Shown here: positions 37,060 to 45,961 of the stretch, in pieces
Position numbering within the stretch: position 1 is the stretch's first letter
How the letters are laid out: each line of letters opens with the position of its first letter
DNA from: Aureimonas fodinaquatilis
Lineage (GTDB): Bacteria > Pseudomonadota > Alphaproteobacteria > Rhizobiales > Rhizobiaceae
Assembly (NCBI RefSeq): GCF_008369445.1
Contig: NZ_VTWH01000001.1
Span: 248,001-312,000 of the forward strand
Direction of reading: 5' to 3'
DNA length: 64,000 nucleotides
The notes under the pieces: model-generated
Told to the model about the DNA's origin: nothing
Seen by the model: only the letters and a program-made list of their open reading frames with translations
Databases searched by the model: none
Program-made: the position numbers and the translations under genes

Positions 37060-37112
37060 TGCCGCATTGCCCTGCCGTTGAAACGATTCCGCTTCGGCAA
37101 GAAACGCTCTAG
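37060..37112 (+). repeat. Intergenic palindromic repeat copy after the kinase gene
   Basis: It reads TGCCGCATTGCCCTGCCGTT, then GAAACG, then GCTTCGGCAAGAAACGCTCTAG. The family core is clear although diverged. On the minus strand its CTAGAGC edge supplies the TAG stop of the histidine kinase (37109-37111). Confidence 0.75.
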
Positions 37113-39835
37113 CGCGTTAATACACGCTGTGGTGGAAATGTCACCTCTACGAGAGTGCCTTCGCCTGGAACTGAATGAATGGTAAAACTGGCAGAATTGG
37201 CCTCCACCAGCGCCTTGGTCAGTGAAAGGCCCAGGCCTGTACCATCACCTCGCTCGCGCGATGTGGTATTGACCTGTTGAAACGGCGTCATCGCCTGCAC
37301 AATCTCATCGCTGTTCATGCCAATTCCGGTATCGCGGAACCGCAACGAAATCTCGCCCGAATTCCCCTGGCTGACAGACACCAGAACCTGGCCGCCCGAT
37401 GGCGTGAAACGAATGGCATTCGACAGGACATTGAGTGCAATCTGTTTGATTGAGCGCTGATCGGCGACCACCTCTGGCAGAGATGCCGGAAGATTGGTGC
37501 GCAATATGACCTTTGCACGTCCTGCCTGTGTCTGCATCAGCGCCACAGCGTCGGAAATTACGCTGGCAATTGATACAGGCTGAAAGTCCAGATGGGCCTT
37601 GCCTGCTTCAATTTTGGAAATGTCGAGAAGGTCATTCACCAGATCCAGAAGGTGATGACCGGATTTCTTGATGTCGTGCAGATATTGCACATAGCGCGGA
37701 TTGCCAATCGGCCCGAAGCTTTCTGAAGCCATGACATCGGCAAAACCGATAATAGCGTTCAAGGGAGTGCGCAGTTCATGACTCATATTGGTCAGGAAGC
37801 GGCTTTTCAAAAGGCTGGCATCTTCCGCCTTGCCCCGCTCTGCTATCAATTCTTCTTCAATGCGTTTCCAGTGACCAATATCGCGGATGACAACGCACCA
37901 GCCGCGTCCGGCACCCAGCCGGCCAATGGTGATGAACAAAGATAACAGGCCCCCTTGGGCAACCTGTCCCATGACTTCCCGCCCATCATTCATCAAGCCG
38001 GGAAAGCCGCCATCGCGCAACAAGGACAGGTAGTCATTCACAGTCTGCCGGCTTTCCTGCGCCATCAGATCGGTCAGCGGCTTGCCCAGACATTGCCCGG
38101 CTGCCACATCAAAAAGCGCTTCTGCAGAGCCATTCATGCTGCGAACCAGGCCGTCTTCGGAAAGCAGCAGAATGCCATCCGCGGCGGTGTCCAGCACCGC
38201 GCGCAACTCTCCGGCATCTTCTGCATCCGCTTCAATCTGAACCGGTTTCTGAAACAGAAACGCAAGGTAGGACTGGCCGTCCAGTTGCAGCCTCTGCATC
38301 TGGCAGGATGCCCGGGCAAGGCTGCCATCGGCCCGCTGTATCCTGATGTGCTGCAAATCATCGGGAATCTGATCAGGCTCGGCCATCAGATATTCCAGCC
38401 CGCCGCTTTCGGTCAGGTGTTCTACACTGTCGAATGCTGCAAGCTTCAGAAAACTGTGATTGGCAAAGACGAGCTGGTCCCGCAATTGCAGAAGAACTGC
38501 CACTGGCATGGCTTCCAGCAATAGACGGATTTCATCAGGCAGCGCCGGTTGCGGCGGCGCCTCGATCCGCAGATGCGCGCCAATGCTGGCAAAGGCTTCA
38601 GCTTCAGCGTCGCTGAGCGCCTTTTCCTCAAATGCCGGGCTGTGCGGGTCTTCAACAATTTCAGACCGAATGGTGCCGAAGCCGCGAACGCCCTCAAACT
38701 CAGCGCCCTTGCCGAACACCGGTAAAGCGGCCAATTCCACAACGGCTTTGCGGTCTGTTCCTCCAATGGGCCAATGAACAATTCGTCCCGACCATGTGGT
38801 TCGCGCTGCGAGAAGTTGCGCAATCTCGGCTTTCGGGTCGAGGTTCAGCTGATCAGCTACCTCGCTGAATGGCCGCCCTTCCAACCCTTCGGCTGAAGCG
38901 CCAACAACCTGCGCCAGTTCGGAGCCAACCGATTCAAAGCGATAATCAGCATCAATTTTCCACGCAAAGCGCACAGGCCCATCTGCCAGCTTGTGCGTTG
39001 AAGCCGGGGGCAAGGGGATTTCGGAGGCTGGTTGTCGGGGCGGTTGCGATGACGGGACGGCCCTGGCTGAGCGAACAAGCTTTTCGCGCGATTCAGCGGC
39101 CATCTCACGCAGAATATCTGCCCGCTCAGACAAGCGTTCATGCCATCTCTGCACCAGATGCCCCATCGGCGTCACATGTGCATCGGGGTCAGGCGCTGAA
39201 GCCTGTTTGGCTAGCGGCGGCTGTTCTGCCGGCAAGGGCGGTTGCGACGCCTCACGGTAGCAAACCAGAGCGTGGCTGCTGCTCAGGCGGGCAAAGGCCA
39301 GAAGCTGATCCTGATCGGCAATTTCCAGATAAGCGTCATGTCCGGCCAGAAACTCCTGACCTGCCGCGGCCAGTTCTTCAGCGCGGTCTGCGGGCAGACT
39401 TTCGGTTTGCACCACAGTGCCGTTTGCATCGGCTATCAGCGCGGGCTTACCGGCAATGCCCGCCTCGCGCAGAAGCCTGCGGGCCAGAAATGGCCCTTGA
39501 TCGGGTGCTTTAACAGGGTGCAGACTGGACAACAAAGCAAACAACTGGCCCGACTGGGTCACTGCCAAAGCCAGCCGCACCGTGACGTGGGCAGTGCCGT
39601 TGCGCAAATCGCCGGGAAGGCGCAGCTTTACTTCGCCATCACGAGACAGGGCCGGCGCAAATTCGCGCAGCAGTGCCAATGGGTCATGCCCGCGTTCCGG
39701 TTCCGTCAGCAAGGGGGCAGCCGCTTCGTTCAGCCAGGAAATACGGTCCAGTTCCGGAGTCAGCACGGCAACGGCACAGCCGGTTTCACCAGCCAGCCGC
39801 ACTTCTTCCCAGGCCATGATCTCCAGTGGATTCAC
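37109..39835 (-). CDS. Multi-PAS sensor histidine kinase (PleC/PdhS-like)
   Basis: The 908-residue protein has no obvious membrane helix. An N-terminal region with PAS-like folds runs to about residue 240. A PAS domain lies near 290-400 (FAWKIDADYRFESVGSELAQ), another near 430-520 and a third near 530-640 (LDTAADGILLLSEDGLVRSM). The kinase core has the phospho-His in MSHELRTPLNAIIGFADVM, the N box NVLSNAIRFTPSGG, and G boxes DTGIGM and GTGLGLSL. The HELRTPLNAIIGF form and order resemble alphaproteobacterial cell-cycle kinases of the PleC/DivJ/PdhS group, which act on DivK. The specific partner cannot be read here. Its TAG stop lies in the repeat. Confidence 0.9.
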   Translation of the reverse strand: MNPLEIMAWEEVRLAGETGCAVAVLTPELDRISWLNEAAAPLLTEPERGHDPLALLREFAPALSRDGEVKLRLPGDLRNGTAHVTVRLALAVTQSGQLFALLSSLHPVKAPDQGPFLARRLLREAGIAGKPALIADANGTVVQTESLPADRAEELAAAGQEFLAGHDAYLEIADQDQLLAFARLSSSHALVCYREASQPPLPAEQPPLAKQASAPDPDAHVTPMGHLVQRWHERLSERADILREMAAESREKLVRSARAVPSSQPPRQPASEIPLPPASTHKLADGPVRFAWKIDADYRFESVGSELAQVVGASAEGLEGRPFSEVADQLNLDPKAEIAQLLAARTTWSGRIVHWPIGGTDRKAVVELAALPVFGKGAEFEGVRGFGTIRSEIVEDPHSPAFEEKALSDAEAEAFASIGAHLRIEAPPQPALPDEIRLLLEAMPVAVLLQLRDQLVFANHSFLKLAAFDSVEHLTESGGLEYLMAEPDQIPDDLQHIRIQRADGSLARASCQMQRLQLDGQSYLAFLFQKPVQIEADAEDAGELRAVLDTAADGILLLSEDGLVRSMNGSAEALFDVAAGQCLGKPLTDLMAQESRQTVNDYLSLLRDGGFPGLMNDGREVMGQVAQGGLLSLFITIGRLGAGRGWCVVIRDIGHWKRIEEELIAERGKAEDASLLKSRFLTNMSHELRTPLNAIIGFADVMASESFGPIGNPRYVQYLHDIKKSGHHLLDLVNDLLDISKIEAGKAHLDFQPVSIASVISDAVALMQTQAGRAKVILRTNLPASLPEVVADQRSIKQIALNVLSNAIRFTPSGGQVLVSVSQGNSGEISLRFRDTGIGMNSDEIVQAMTPFQQVNTTSRERGDGTGLGLSLTKALVEANSASFTIHSVPGEGTLVEVTFPPQRVLTR

Positions 39836-39976
39836 AATGGTGCCAGATCCCTTGTTATCAGTGACGATTGATCCAGATGGTTGATATTCTGTTAATAATC
39901 TTTTGTACCGGGCAAATCCATTGCCCGCAGCATCAATCGCATCGCAAGGTTAATGTCGGTAACGAGGGAAGCGAAA

Positions 39977-40498
39977 ATGGCAGACAAGCAAAAACCCACA
40001 GCAGCCGATGCCTCATCCAGGGCTTTTGGCGATATGGAAGACACGTTCAAAGAGGTGCTGGAGCCTGAAAGCATCGCCAGGGCACAGGCAGCAATGGGGC
40101 TGGATCCCGAAAAGTTTCAGGAAATGGTGAGCAACCTTGCCGAGCGCGCGGTTGCGCAGTCAAGGCAGGCCTATCAGGTGCTCAAGGCAAATTCCGATGA
40201 AGCCACCCGTGCGGTGGAATCAACGTTGGAGAATGTTCATAGCGGCTCACTTTCGCTGTCCAAACAGGCAATTGAGGCTTTGCGCACCAATGCCGATCTG
40301 GGCTTTGCCCATCTGGAAAAACTGGGCCGGGTCAAATCCGTTGCGGAACTGGTGGAGCTGCAAACCAGCTATTTCCGGCAGCAGACGGAATTGCTGAACG
40401 GTCAGTTGCAAAATCTGCAGAGTTTGTCGCGCACGGTTGCTCAGGAAGTTGTGCGCCCGGGAAAAGAGGCGGTGGAGCGGGCTGGAAAGCCAAAATAG
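39977..40498 (+). CDS. Phasin family protein
   Basis: The 173-residue protein is nearly all helical and amphipathic, with no signal peptide. The phasin_2-type segment is AVAQSRQAYQVLKANSDEAT and the heptad-like region runs through SVAELVELQTSYFRQQTELL. Phasins coat polyhydroxyalkanoate granules, but phasin-like proteins also have other roles, and no PHA synthase is in this window. ATG 39977 has GAGGGA upstream; 39953 is an in-frame alternative. It has no co-transcribed neighbour and is followed by a stem-loop and tRNA-His. Confidence 0.88.
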   Translation: MADKQKPTAADASSRAFGDMEDTFKEVLEPESIARAQAAMGLDPEKFQEMVSNLAERAVAQSRQAYQVLKANSDEATRAVESTLENVHSGSLSLSKQAIEALRTNADLGFAHLEKLGRVKSVAELVELQTSYFRQQTELLNGQLQNLQSLSRTVAQEVVRPGKEAVERAGKPK

Positions 40499-40529
40499 GC
40501 TTGTCAGAACAGCAATTGCCGGTGCAAAA

Positions 40530-40551
40530 ATCGCGCCCATTCGGGCGCGAT
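40530..40551. terminator. Stem-loop after the phasin gene
   Basis: ATCGCGCCC, ATTC, GGGCGCGAT form a perfect 9-bp stem 31 bases after the phasin stop. On the plus strand no T-run follows; on the minus strand five T residues follow. A terminator role in the phasin direction is therefore uncertain. Confidence 0.5.
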
Positions 40552-40639
40552 GGCGGTGCTTTACCAGAATTTGCGCGTTGAATGGCTTGCGTCCTGCGAC
40601 GAATGAATTTATGTGGACGTCATGGCATTGCCATGGTGT

Positions 40640-40716
40640 GCGGTTGTAGCTCAGTTGGTTAGAGCGTTGGATTGTGGCTCCAGAGGTCGGTGGTTCGAAC
40701 CCACTCAACCGTACCA
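40640..40716 (+). tRNA. tRNA-His (GTG anticodon), A73 type without encoded G-1
   Basis: The 77-base gene folds fully: acceptor GCGGTTG pairs with CAACCGT (including one G-T end pair), the D-arm starts TAGCTCAG, the anticodon loop TTGTGGC has GTG, the T-loop is TTCGAAC, and CCA is encoded. Position 73 (40713) is A, and the base before position 1 is T, so there is no encoded G-1. Most bacterial tRNA-His have G-1 and C73. The A73, G-1-less form is known from a large group of Alphaproteobacteria with a matching divergent histidyl-tRNA synthetase. Confidence 0.97.
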
Positions 40717-40896
40717 TTAAAATTATCATTAAAATCAAAAGCTTGAATTTTTCGCTGACGATGTGGCCCAGCGCGACCGTTGTTGATAGAGCAGCGCGGG
40801 CCGTAAGGCATGAGGCAGGCCGACCCTCTTTCGCCGTGTGGCGATCAACATTGAGCCTGTGAGTGTTACAGAGCTATCGTATCCGACTCCCGGATG

Positions 40897-41613
40897 TCAT
40901 GCTTCCTCGGGCTTTACGAGGACTCTGCGCCGAGCTTTTCTGTCAATTTCATCTGAATCACTCCCGCTGGTGGCCAGCGCTTTCTCTTCGCTGATACGCC
41001 GATATGTCGCGCGGGAGCTGAACAGATGTGCTGCCATGGCAGCTTCGGCCCAATCCCCGTCATCTGCAGCGAAGGCTGACACCAGATCATCATGCTGACG
41101 ATTGCTGCGGATCAGCTCTTCCCGTGTCCAACTGTTGAAGGTTGGGCTGACCACAGGGTTGCGTGCGACCAGATTGACCAGATTGGCGAAGATGGTATTG
41201 CCGCCCTGTTTCCATATCCGTCGGTGAAACTGTGCATTCAAGTCTCGGTAACTGCGGCGGTCCGGGTCTGGCAGGTGGATGGCGTGATCCATCCGGCTAT
41301 GAAAGTCGCGCAGGCTGTCGACAAATTCCGCATCCGATTTCGCCACGGCCATGCCGGTGGCAACCGGTTCCAATGCGGCGCGGGCGGTGAAGATATGGAT
41401 GACCTCGTTCGGGTCTATCTCCACCACGACCGCGCGGCGATAGGCTTCGCGCTGGATAACGCCCTCGGCCTGAAGTCGCCGCATGGCCTCGCGGATAGGC
41501 GTGCGGCTGACGCCCAGCCGGGCGGCAAGCTCGCTTTCCGGGATCGTGTCGCCGCCGATATAGACCCCCTCGGCAATGAGGGCACGGATCTTTGAATAAA
41601 TGTCGTCTGCCAT
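40897..41613 (-). CDS. GntR-family regulator, FCD subfamily
   Basis: The 238-residue protein has the N-terminal winged helix (IYSKIRALIAEGVYIGGDTI, then PESELAARLGVSRTPIREAM), with the GntR recognition helix, and an all-helical FCD domain. The metal-binding positions of the domain are suggested by the Asp/His pattern in DLNAQFHRRIWK and the C-terminal AAMAAHLFSSRATYRR. Such regulators usually repress catabolic genes until a carboxylate ligand binds. It is the last gene of the importer operon, 25 bases after the hydrolase stop, and probably controls the divergent promoter at 48.7 kb. The extension to 41670 would overlap the hydrolase. Confidence 0.9.
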   Translation of the reverse strand: MADDIYSKIRALIAEGVYIGGDTIPESELAARLGVSRTPIREAMRRLQAEGVIQREAYRRAVVVEIDPNEVIHIFTARAALEPVATGMAVAKSDAEFVDSLRDFHSRMDHAIHLPDPDRRSYRDLNAQFHRRIWKQGGNTIFANLVNLVARNPVVSPTFNSWTREELIRSNRQHDDLVSAFAADDGDWAEAAMAAHLFSSRATYRRISEEKALATSGSDSDEIDRKARRRVLVKPEEA

Positions 41614-41638
41614 ATTGCGTCTCTGTTGCGCTTGCCTC

Positions 41639-42805
41639 TTATCCGAAATTTCGGGATGCCAGCCAATCACAAATCAGCTTGACCGCAGCCGCCAGATTGG
41701 CAGGCTGGTTGACGAAGTAATGATTGGCCTCGGGTACAACCTGCATGTCCTTGTCGCGAGAGGCGACGGCGGCAAATATCCGGGCGGTATGAGGTTGCGG
41801 CACCGCATCATCGGCGCCGCATTCCACCGCCAGAAAAGGCACGCTCACATCCCGCGCCGTCACCAGCGAATCCGCCCGCGTGTGTTGGTGCGACCATTGT
41901 GACAGCCAACTGCGCAGCGTAGACACCCGCCCCAGCCCGACCGGGCCGCTGTTCACGGTTTCCGGCGCTCCCAGATAAGTCCAGCCGGGTTTGCGGCCAT
42001 TGGGATCAATGGTGGGGTCGAGAAAGCGCGGATCGGCCATGGTGCGGTGGGTGACAAAGACCCGCTCCATCTCCTTGCCGCCCCGGCGTTTCAGATCTTC
42101 CAGCGTTTGCAGAACGCGAGCGTCGATGCCTGCCATCCGCGCTTTTTGTGCAAGGCGATAGGTGGCCAGAAAATCCGCAGAATAGGGTTCGCTGCGCTGC
42201 TCATATCCCGGATGATAGAGGTCAAGTGCCTCGTTGCGCCAGTCGGGGTTCAGCTCGTCTGTGACCGAAGGGTCCAGCCATTCGCTGAGCAAAAGCGCGC
42301 GAGAGGAATGGGCAGCAAGGCTCAGAACCGCATCGGCGGCGGGCAGCGCTGCACCGGCGATATCCACCGGATCGCCAGCCGGCGTCGTGGTGATCGTCGG
42401 ACGCTCCGCCTGTGATTGATAGAGCATGGTCAGCGAGCCGCCTCCGCTCCAGCCACAGAGCACCACTTTGTCGTAACCCCAGTCGCTGCGGGCGGCATGG
42501 ACCCATGCGCCCAGATCCAGCAGCACATTTTCCATGATCAGGCTTGTGTCGTTGCGTTGATAGCGGCTGCCTGCGCACAGCACATGATATCCTGCCCGCG
42601 CCATCGCCTGAGGCAATGGCAGCAGTTGCAACGTCGATGCCGGGTGCATGAAGATCAGCAGCGTCCGCGATGGGCGTTCCGATGGGCAGATCAACAGGCC
42701 TTCGACATTGGTCAGCCCCTGCGAGCCATTGAAGCCATAGGTTTCGGTAAAGGCCTGCCCAGAAGCAAAGGAAAGATGTTTCCAGTGAAAATTCAGTTCG
42801 GTCAT
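41639..42805 (-). CDS. Alpha/beta-fold hydrolase in the importer operon
   Basis: The 388-residue protein has the alpha/beta hydrolase fold with the nucleophile elbow GWSGGGS (VVLCGWSGGGSLTMLYQ). A preceding oxyanion region TLLIFMHPASTLQL fits the fold. A late acidic residue (VECGADDAVPQPHT) and a terminal His (VVPEANHYFVNQPAN) complete a Ser-Asp-His triad. It has no signal peptide, so it acts in the cytoplasm on an imported ester, amide or thioester. It overlaps the dppF-like ATPase by four bases and is co-transcribed with the importer. Its place suggests that it unmasks the substrate of the divergent catabolic genes. Confidence 0.87.
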   Translation of the reverse strand: MTELNFHWKHLSFASGQAFTETYGFNGSQGLTNVEGLLICPSERPSRTLLIFMHPASTLQLLPLPQAMARAGYHVLCAGSRYQRNDTSLIMENVLLDLGAWVHAARSDWGYDKVVLCGWSGGGSLTMLYQSQAERPTITTTPAGDPVDIAGAALPAADAVLSLAAHSSRALLLSEWLDPSVTDELNPDWRNEALDLYHPGYEQRSEPYSADFLATYRLAQKARMAGIDARVLQTLEDLKRRGGKEMERVFVTHRTMADPRFLDPTIDPNGRKPGWTYLGAPETVNSGPVGLGRVSTLRSWLSQWSHQHTRADSLVTARDVSVPFLAVECGADDAVPQPHTARIFAAVASRDKDMQVVPEANHYFVNQPANLAAAVKLICDWLASRNFG

Positions 42806-43917
42806 CCGGCGTGATCCAACGTTTCGGCAAGAATGCCGGCATCTGCGGTTTCGGTTACATGGCCCGCGCGCGGTGGCGTCAGGTCGGGATGAGCGCGCGC
42901 GGCGCTGTCGTCATGGATATGGCAGCGCACCCGCTGACCGCCCGGCTGCTCTGAAAGGCCCGGTTCCACCGCCTCGCATAGTGCGGTGGTATAGGGGCAG
43001 CGTGACGAAAACCGGCAGCCCGGCGGCACTGCCATCGGCGAGGGCACATCGCCGCGCAGTTCCACCCGTTCCGGGGTTTCGCCCGGTTCCATCCGCGGGA
43101 TCGAGGCCATCAGGCGCTGAGTATACGGGTGCAGCGGGCTGGCCAATATATCCTCGGCCCGGCCTTCTTCGACAATGCGGCCCAGATACATCACGGCGAC
43201 ATGATTGCAGATATAACCCACCGTCGCGATATCATGCGAGATGTACAGGACGGCGAGGCCCAGATCGCGCGACAATTCATCCAGCAGTTCCAGCACGCTG
43301 GCCTGAATCGACACATCCAGCATCGACACCGGCTCATCCGCCACGATGAACTTCGGCTCCAGAACCAATGCGCGGGCGATGGCGATGCGCTGCCGTTGCC
43401 CGCCCGAAAGATCGGATGGGTAGCGGTCCATATTGTCGGCGGCGGGGATGCGCACCAGCTCCATCGCCTTGATCACCTTCTGGCGTCGCTCGGCAGCGTT
43501 GCCGATGCCGTGGATGATCAGCGGCTCCTCAATCACCTGCCCGATGGTCAGGCGCGGGTTCAACGAGGAATAGGGGTCCTGAAAAATGATCTGAGCTTGA
43601 CGGCGATAGTCTTTCAGCCGCCGTCCTTCGGCTTTGGTTATGTCGTCACCGCGATAGAGGATCTGGCCGTCGGTCGGATGATACATCCGCACCAGCGACA
43701 TACCGAGGGTGGATTTGCCGCAACCGCTTTCGCCGACAAGGCCGACGATTTCGCGCTCACGAATGCGAAGATCCACACCGTCCAGCGCGCGGGCAGTGGC
43801 AGGCTTCACCCCGGCGAGTGCGCTGAAAATGCCGGTTCGGCCTTGGAAATGGGTCTTCAGATCGCGCGCCTCGATCACGGCAGGTGCATCGGCGGCGATG
43901 CTCGGGCGGTCGGTCAT
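42802..43917 (-). CDS. Oligopeptide/dipeptide-type ABC transporter ATPase (DppF/OppF-like)
   Basis: The 371-residue ATPase contains Walker A GESGCGKSTLGMSLV, the signature LSGGQRQRIAIARALV and Walker B FIVADEPVSMLDVS. The C-terminal region has the oligo/dipeptide-type cysteine cluster (CRFSSRCPYTTALC), which may bind an iron-sulfur cluster. It pairs with the neighbouring OppD-like ATPase. The start overlaps that gene's stop by four bases, and its own stop overlaps the hydrolase start. Confidence 0.93.
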   Translation of the reverse strand: MTDRPSIAADAPAVIEARDLKTHFQGRTGIFSALAGVKPATARALDGVDLRIREREIVGLVGESGCGKSTLGMSLVRMYHPTDGQILYRGDDITKAEGRRLKDYRRQAQIIFQDPYSSLNPRLTIGQVIEEPLIIHGIGNAAERRQKVIKAMELVRIPAADNMDRYPSDLSGGQRQRIAIARALVLEPKFIVADEPVSMLDVSIQASVLELLDELSRDLGLAVLYISHDIATVGYICNHVAVMYLGRIVEEGRAEDILASPLHPYTQRLMASIPRMEPGETPERVELRGDVPSPMAVPPGCRFSSRCPYTTALCEAVEPGLSEQPGGQRVRCHIHDDSAARAHPDLTPPRAGHVTETADAGILAETLDHAG

Positions 43918-45047
43918 GCAGCACCCCTCATGTTATGCGCCATATTCCGCCATGTTTCGGGACGGGCAGCGACCTCACGAAACTCTGCCGCGCAGTGGGT
44001 AAAATGGCAGGCGGCGGATTGCGCACCATGGCGGACCACCGGCGGTGCAGCGGTGCGGCACAGATCGGTGGCAAAGGGGCAGCGGCTGGCAAAGCGGCAG
44101 CCCGGCGGTGGCAGCAAGAGGTTTGGCACCACCCCGGGGATAGAGATCAGCGGCTGGCGCGGTGCGCCCGGCACCGGCAGGCGCGGAAAGGCATTCTGCA
44201 ACCCCATGGTGTAGGGGTGCAGCGGGTGTTTCAGCACGTCGGCCGTCGGTCCGCTTTCGGCCATTTTGCCGGCATACATCACCACGGTGTTCTCGCAGGT
44301 CTCGGCGACCACGGCGATGTCATGGGTCACAAGTATCATCGAGCGGCGCATATGGGCATGGATGCCCCGGATGCGGGTCATGATCTGCGATTGCATGATC
44401 GGGTCCAGCGCGGTTGTAGGCTCATCCGCCAGCAGCATCCCGGCATTGAGCGCCAGCGCCATTGCGATGACGGCACGCTGCCGCATCCCGCCGGAAAACT
44501 GATGCGGAAATTCGTAAAGCCGCCCGGCGGGCAAACCGACAAGCGCGAACATCTCCTCCGCGCGAGCCCAAGCAACCGCCTTGCTGACGCGCTCATGCGC
44601 ACGGATCGCTTCACAGATCTGGTCGCCGATAGTGTAGACGGGGTCAAGCGAGTTCATCGCGCTTTGGGTGATCAGGGAAATGCGTTTCCAGCGGATATCG
44701 CGCAGCGCATCGTCATTTAGGCCGAGAATATTCTGCCCGTCGAGCAGCGCCTGGCCCGCAATATAAGTGCCGGCGGGTTGCAGGCCCATCAGCGCCTTGA
44801 CCACGGTGCTTTTGCCGCAGCCGCTTTCGCCGACAAGGCCCAGATTGGTGCCTGCGGGCACTTCAAAGCTGATATCTTCAACCGCGTGAAACCTGCCGCG
44901 CAGCGTGGAATAGCCGATCGACAGCCCTTCCACCTGAAGCCGGGCGGCAGGCTTGGTGGCAAGCCGCCGGTTCAACTGCTCCAGCTCGGCCAGTGTGGCG
45001 GCAGTGGCGGGCCGGGTGCCGGCGCGCGGGGTAGCAACGGTTGCCAT
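43914..45047 (-). CDS. Oligopeptide/dipeptide-type ABC transporter ATPase (DppD/OppD-like)
   Basis: The 377-residue ATPase has Walker A GESGCGKSTVVKALM, the signature FSGGMRQRAVIAMALALNAGM, Walker B LLADEPTTALDPIM and the C-terminal cysteine cluster CRFASRCPFATDLC. An N-terminal extension of about 35 residues (ATPRAGTRPATAATLAELEQ) precedes the usual start. With the DppF-like partner it forms the motor of the importer. The overlapping starts and stops show it is part of one tightly coupled operon. Confidence 0.93.
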   Translation of the reverse strand: MATVATPRAGTRPATAATLAELEQLNRRLATKPAARLQVEGLSIGYSTLRGRFHAVEDISFEVPAGTNLGLVGESGCGKSTVVKALMGLQPAGTYIAGQALLDGQNILGLNDDALRDIRWKRISLITQSAMNSLDPVYTIGDQICEAIRAHERVSKAVAWARAEEMFALVGLPAGRLYEFPHQFSGGMRQRAVIAMALALNAGMLLADEPTTALDPIMQSQIMTRIRGIHAHMRRSMILVTHDIAVVAETCENTVVMYAGKMAESGPTADVLKHPLHPYTMGLQNAFPRLPVPGAPRQPLISIPGVVPNLLLPPPGCRFASRCPFATDLCRTAAPPVVRHGAQSAACHFTHCAAEFREVAARPETWRNMAHNMRGAA

Positions 45048-45961
45048 CAGCGCCTCCTCAGGCGGGGGTTGGTCTGTTCCTCATAGGCGCGGCCGATCAG
45101 GTAGAGAGCCGAAACCAGCATCACGAGAGCAAGGGAAGGCGGGACCACCCACCACCATGCGGTGCGCAGATTGCCGCTGGTGAAGGCCGTGTTCAGCATC
45201 TGGCCCCAGCTGATCACGGTGGGGTCTCCAAGGCCAAGGAAGGCAAGGCTCGCCTCGGTGAGGATGGCGAAGGCCACCGACATCGTCACCCAGAGAAAGA
45301 TCACCCGCACGATATTGGGCAGAATATGCCGCATGATGATGTGAAAATGCGACGCCCCGGCGGCGCGTGCCCATTTGACATAGATCCGCTCGCGCTCGGT
45401 CAGCACGGCGGAGCGGATAATCCGCGCGCCGTTGCGCCAGAACAGTATGGTGATCACGAGAATGATATTCTCGACACTCGGCCCCAGCAGAGCCACAGCG
45501 ACGATTGCGAAGGGCAGAGTGGGGATCGACAGCGCGACGTCGGTAATCCGCATCAGCACATCATCGACCCAGCCGCCAAAATAACCCGACAGCACACCGA
45601 ACACGGTTGAGATGAAACCGACGGCGATGGCTGCGACAAGGCCCACCAGCAGCGCCACGCGAAAGCCGTACAGGAACTGGCTCAGCACATCATTGCCGAA
45701 GGCGGTGGTGCCCATCAGATACTCGGCCGAGGGCGGGCGCAGGCGGGCCAGACGACCGGTTTCCGTCATCATTGCCTTGAAAGGATCGAACGGGGCCAGC
45801 AGCGGTGCCGTCAGCGCGATGATGATGAACAATATCAGGATCGCGACGCCGACAACGGCAAAACTGTCCTGCATCACCAGGCGAAGCGAGTTCCAGGCGG
45901 CACGCCACGGGCTGCGGCCCTGAATAGCGGCGGGTGTGACGGAGGTTTGAATGTTGTTCAT
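45047..45961 (-). CDS. Dipeptide-type ABC transporter permease (DppC-like)
   Basis: The 304-residue inner-membrane protein has an N-terminal DppC/OppC-type start (AAWNSLRLVMQDSFAVVGVA) and six predicted helices, with the coupling loop KWARAAGASHFHIIMRHILPN for the ATPase. The periplasmic insert holds the sequence SAEYLMGTTAFGNDVLSQFL, characteristic of OppC/DppC proteins. It forms the pore with the DppB-like permease and overlaps it by four bases. Confidence 0.93.
   Translation of the reverse strand: MNNIQTSVTPAAIQGRSPWRAAWNSLRLVMQDSFAVVGVAILILFIIIALTAPLLAPFDPFKAMMTETGRLARLRPPSAEYLMGTTAFGNDVLSQFLYGFRVALLVGLVAAIAVGFISTVFGVLSGYFGGWVDDVLMRITDVALSIPTLPFAIVAVALLGPSVENIILVITILFWRNGARIIRSAVLTERERIYVKWARAAGASHFHIIMRHILPNIVRVIFLWVTMSVAFAILTEASLAFLGLGDPTVISWGQMLNTAFTSGNLRTAWWWVVPPSLALVMLVSALYLIGRAYEEQTNPRLRRR

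Noticed and set aside
40640-40716. Possible degenerate or non-functional tRNA-His because G-1 and C73 are missing.
   Set aside because: All arms pair well and CCA is encoded; A73 without G-1 is the known form in this group of Alphaproteobacteria.
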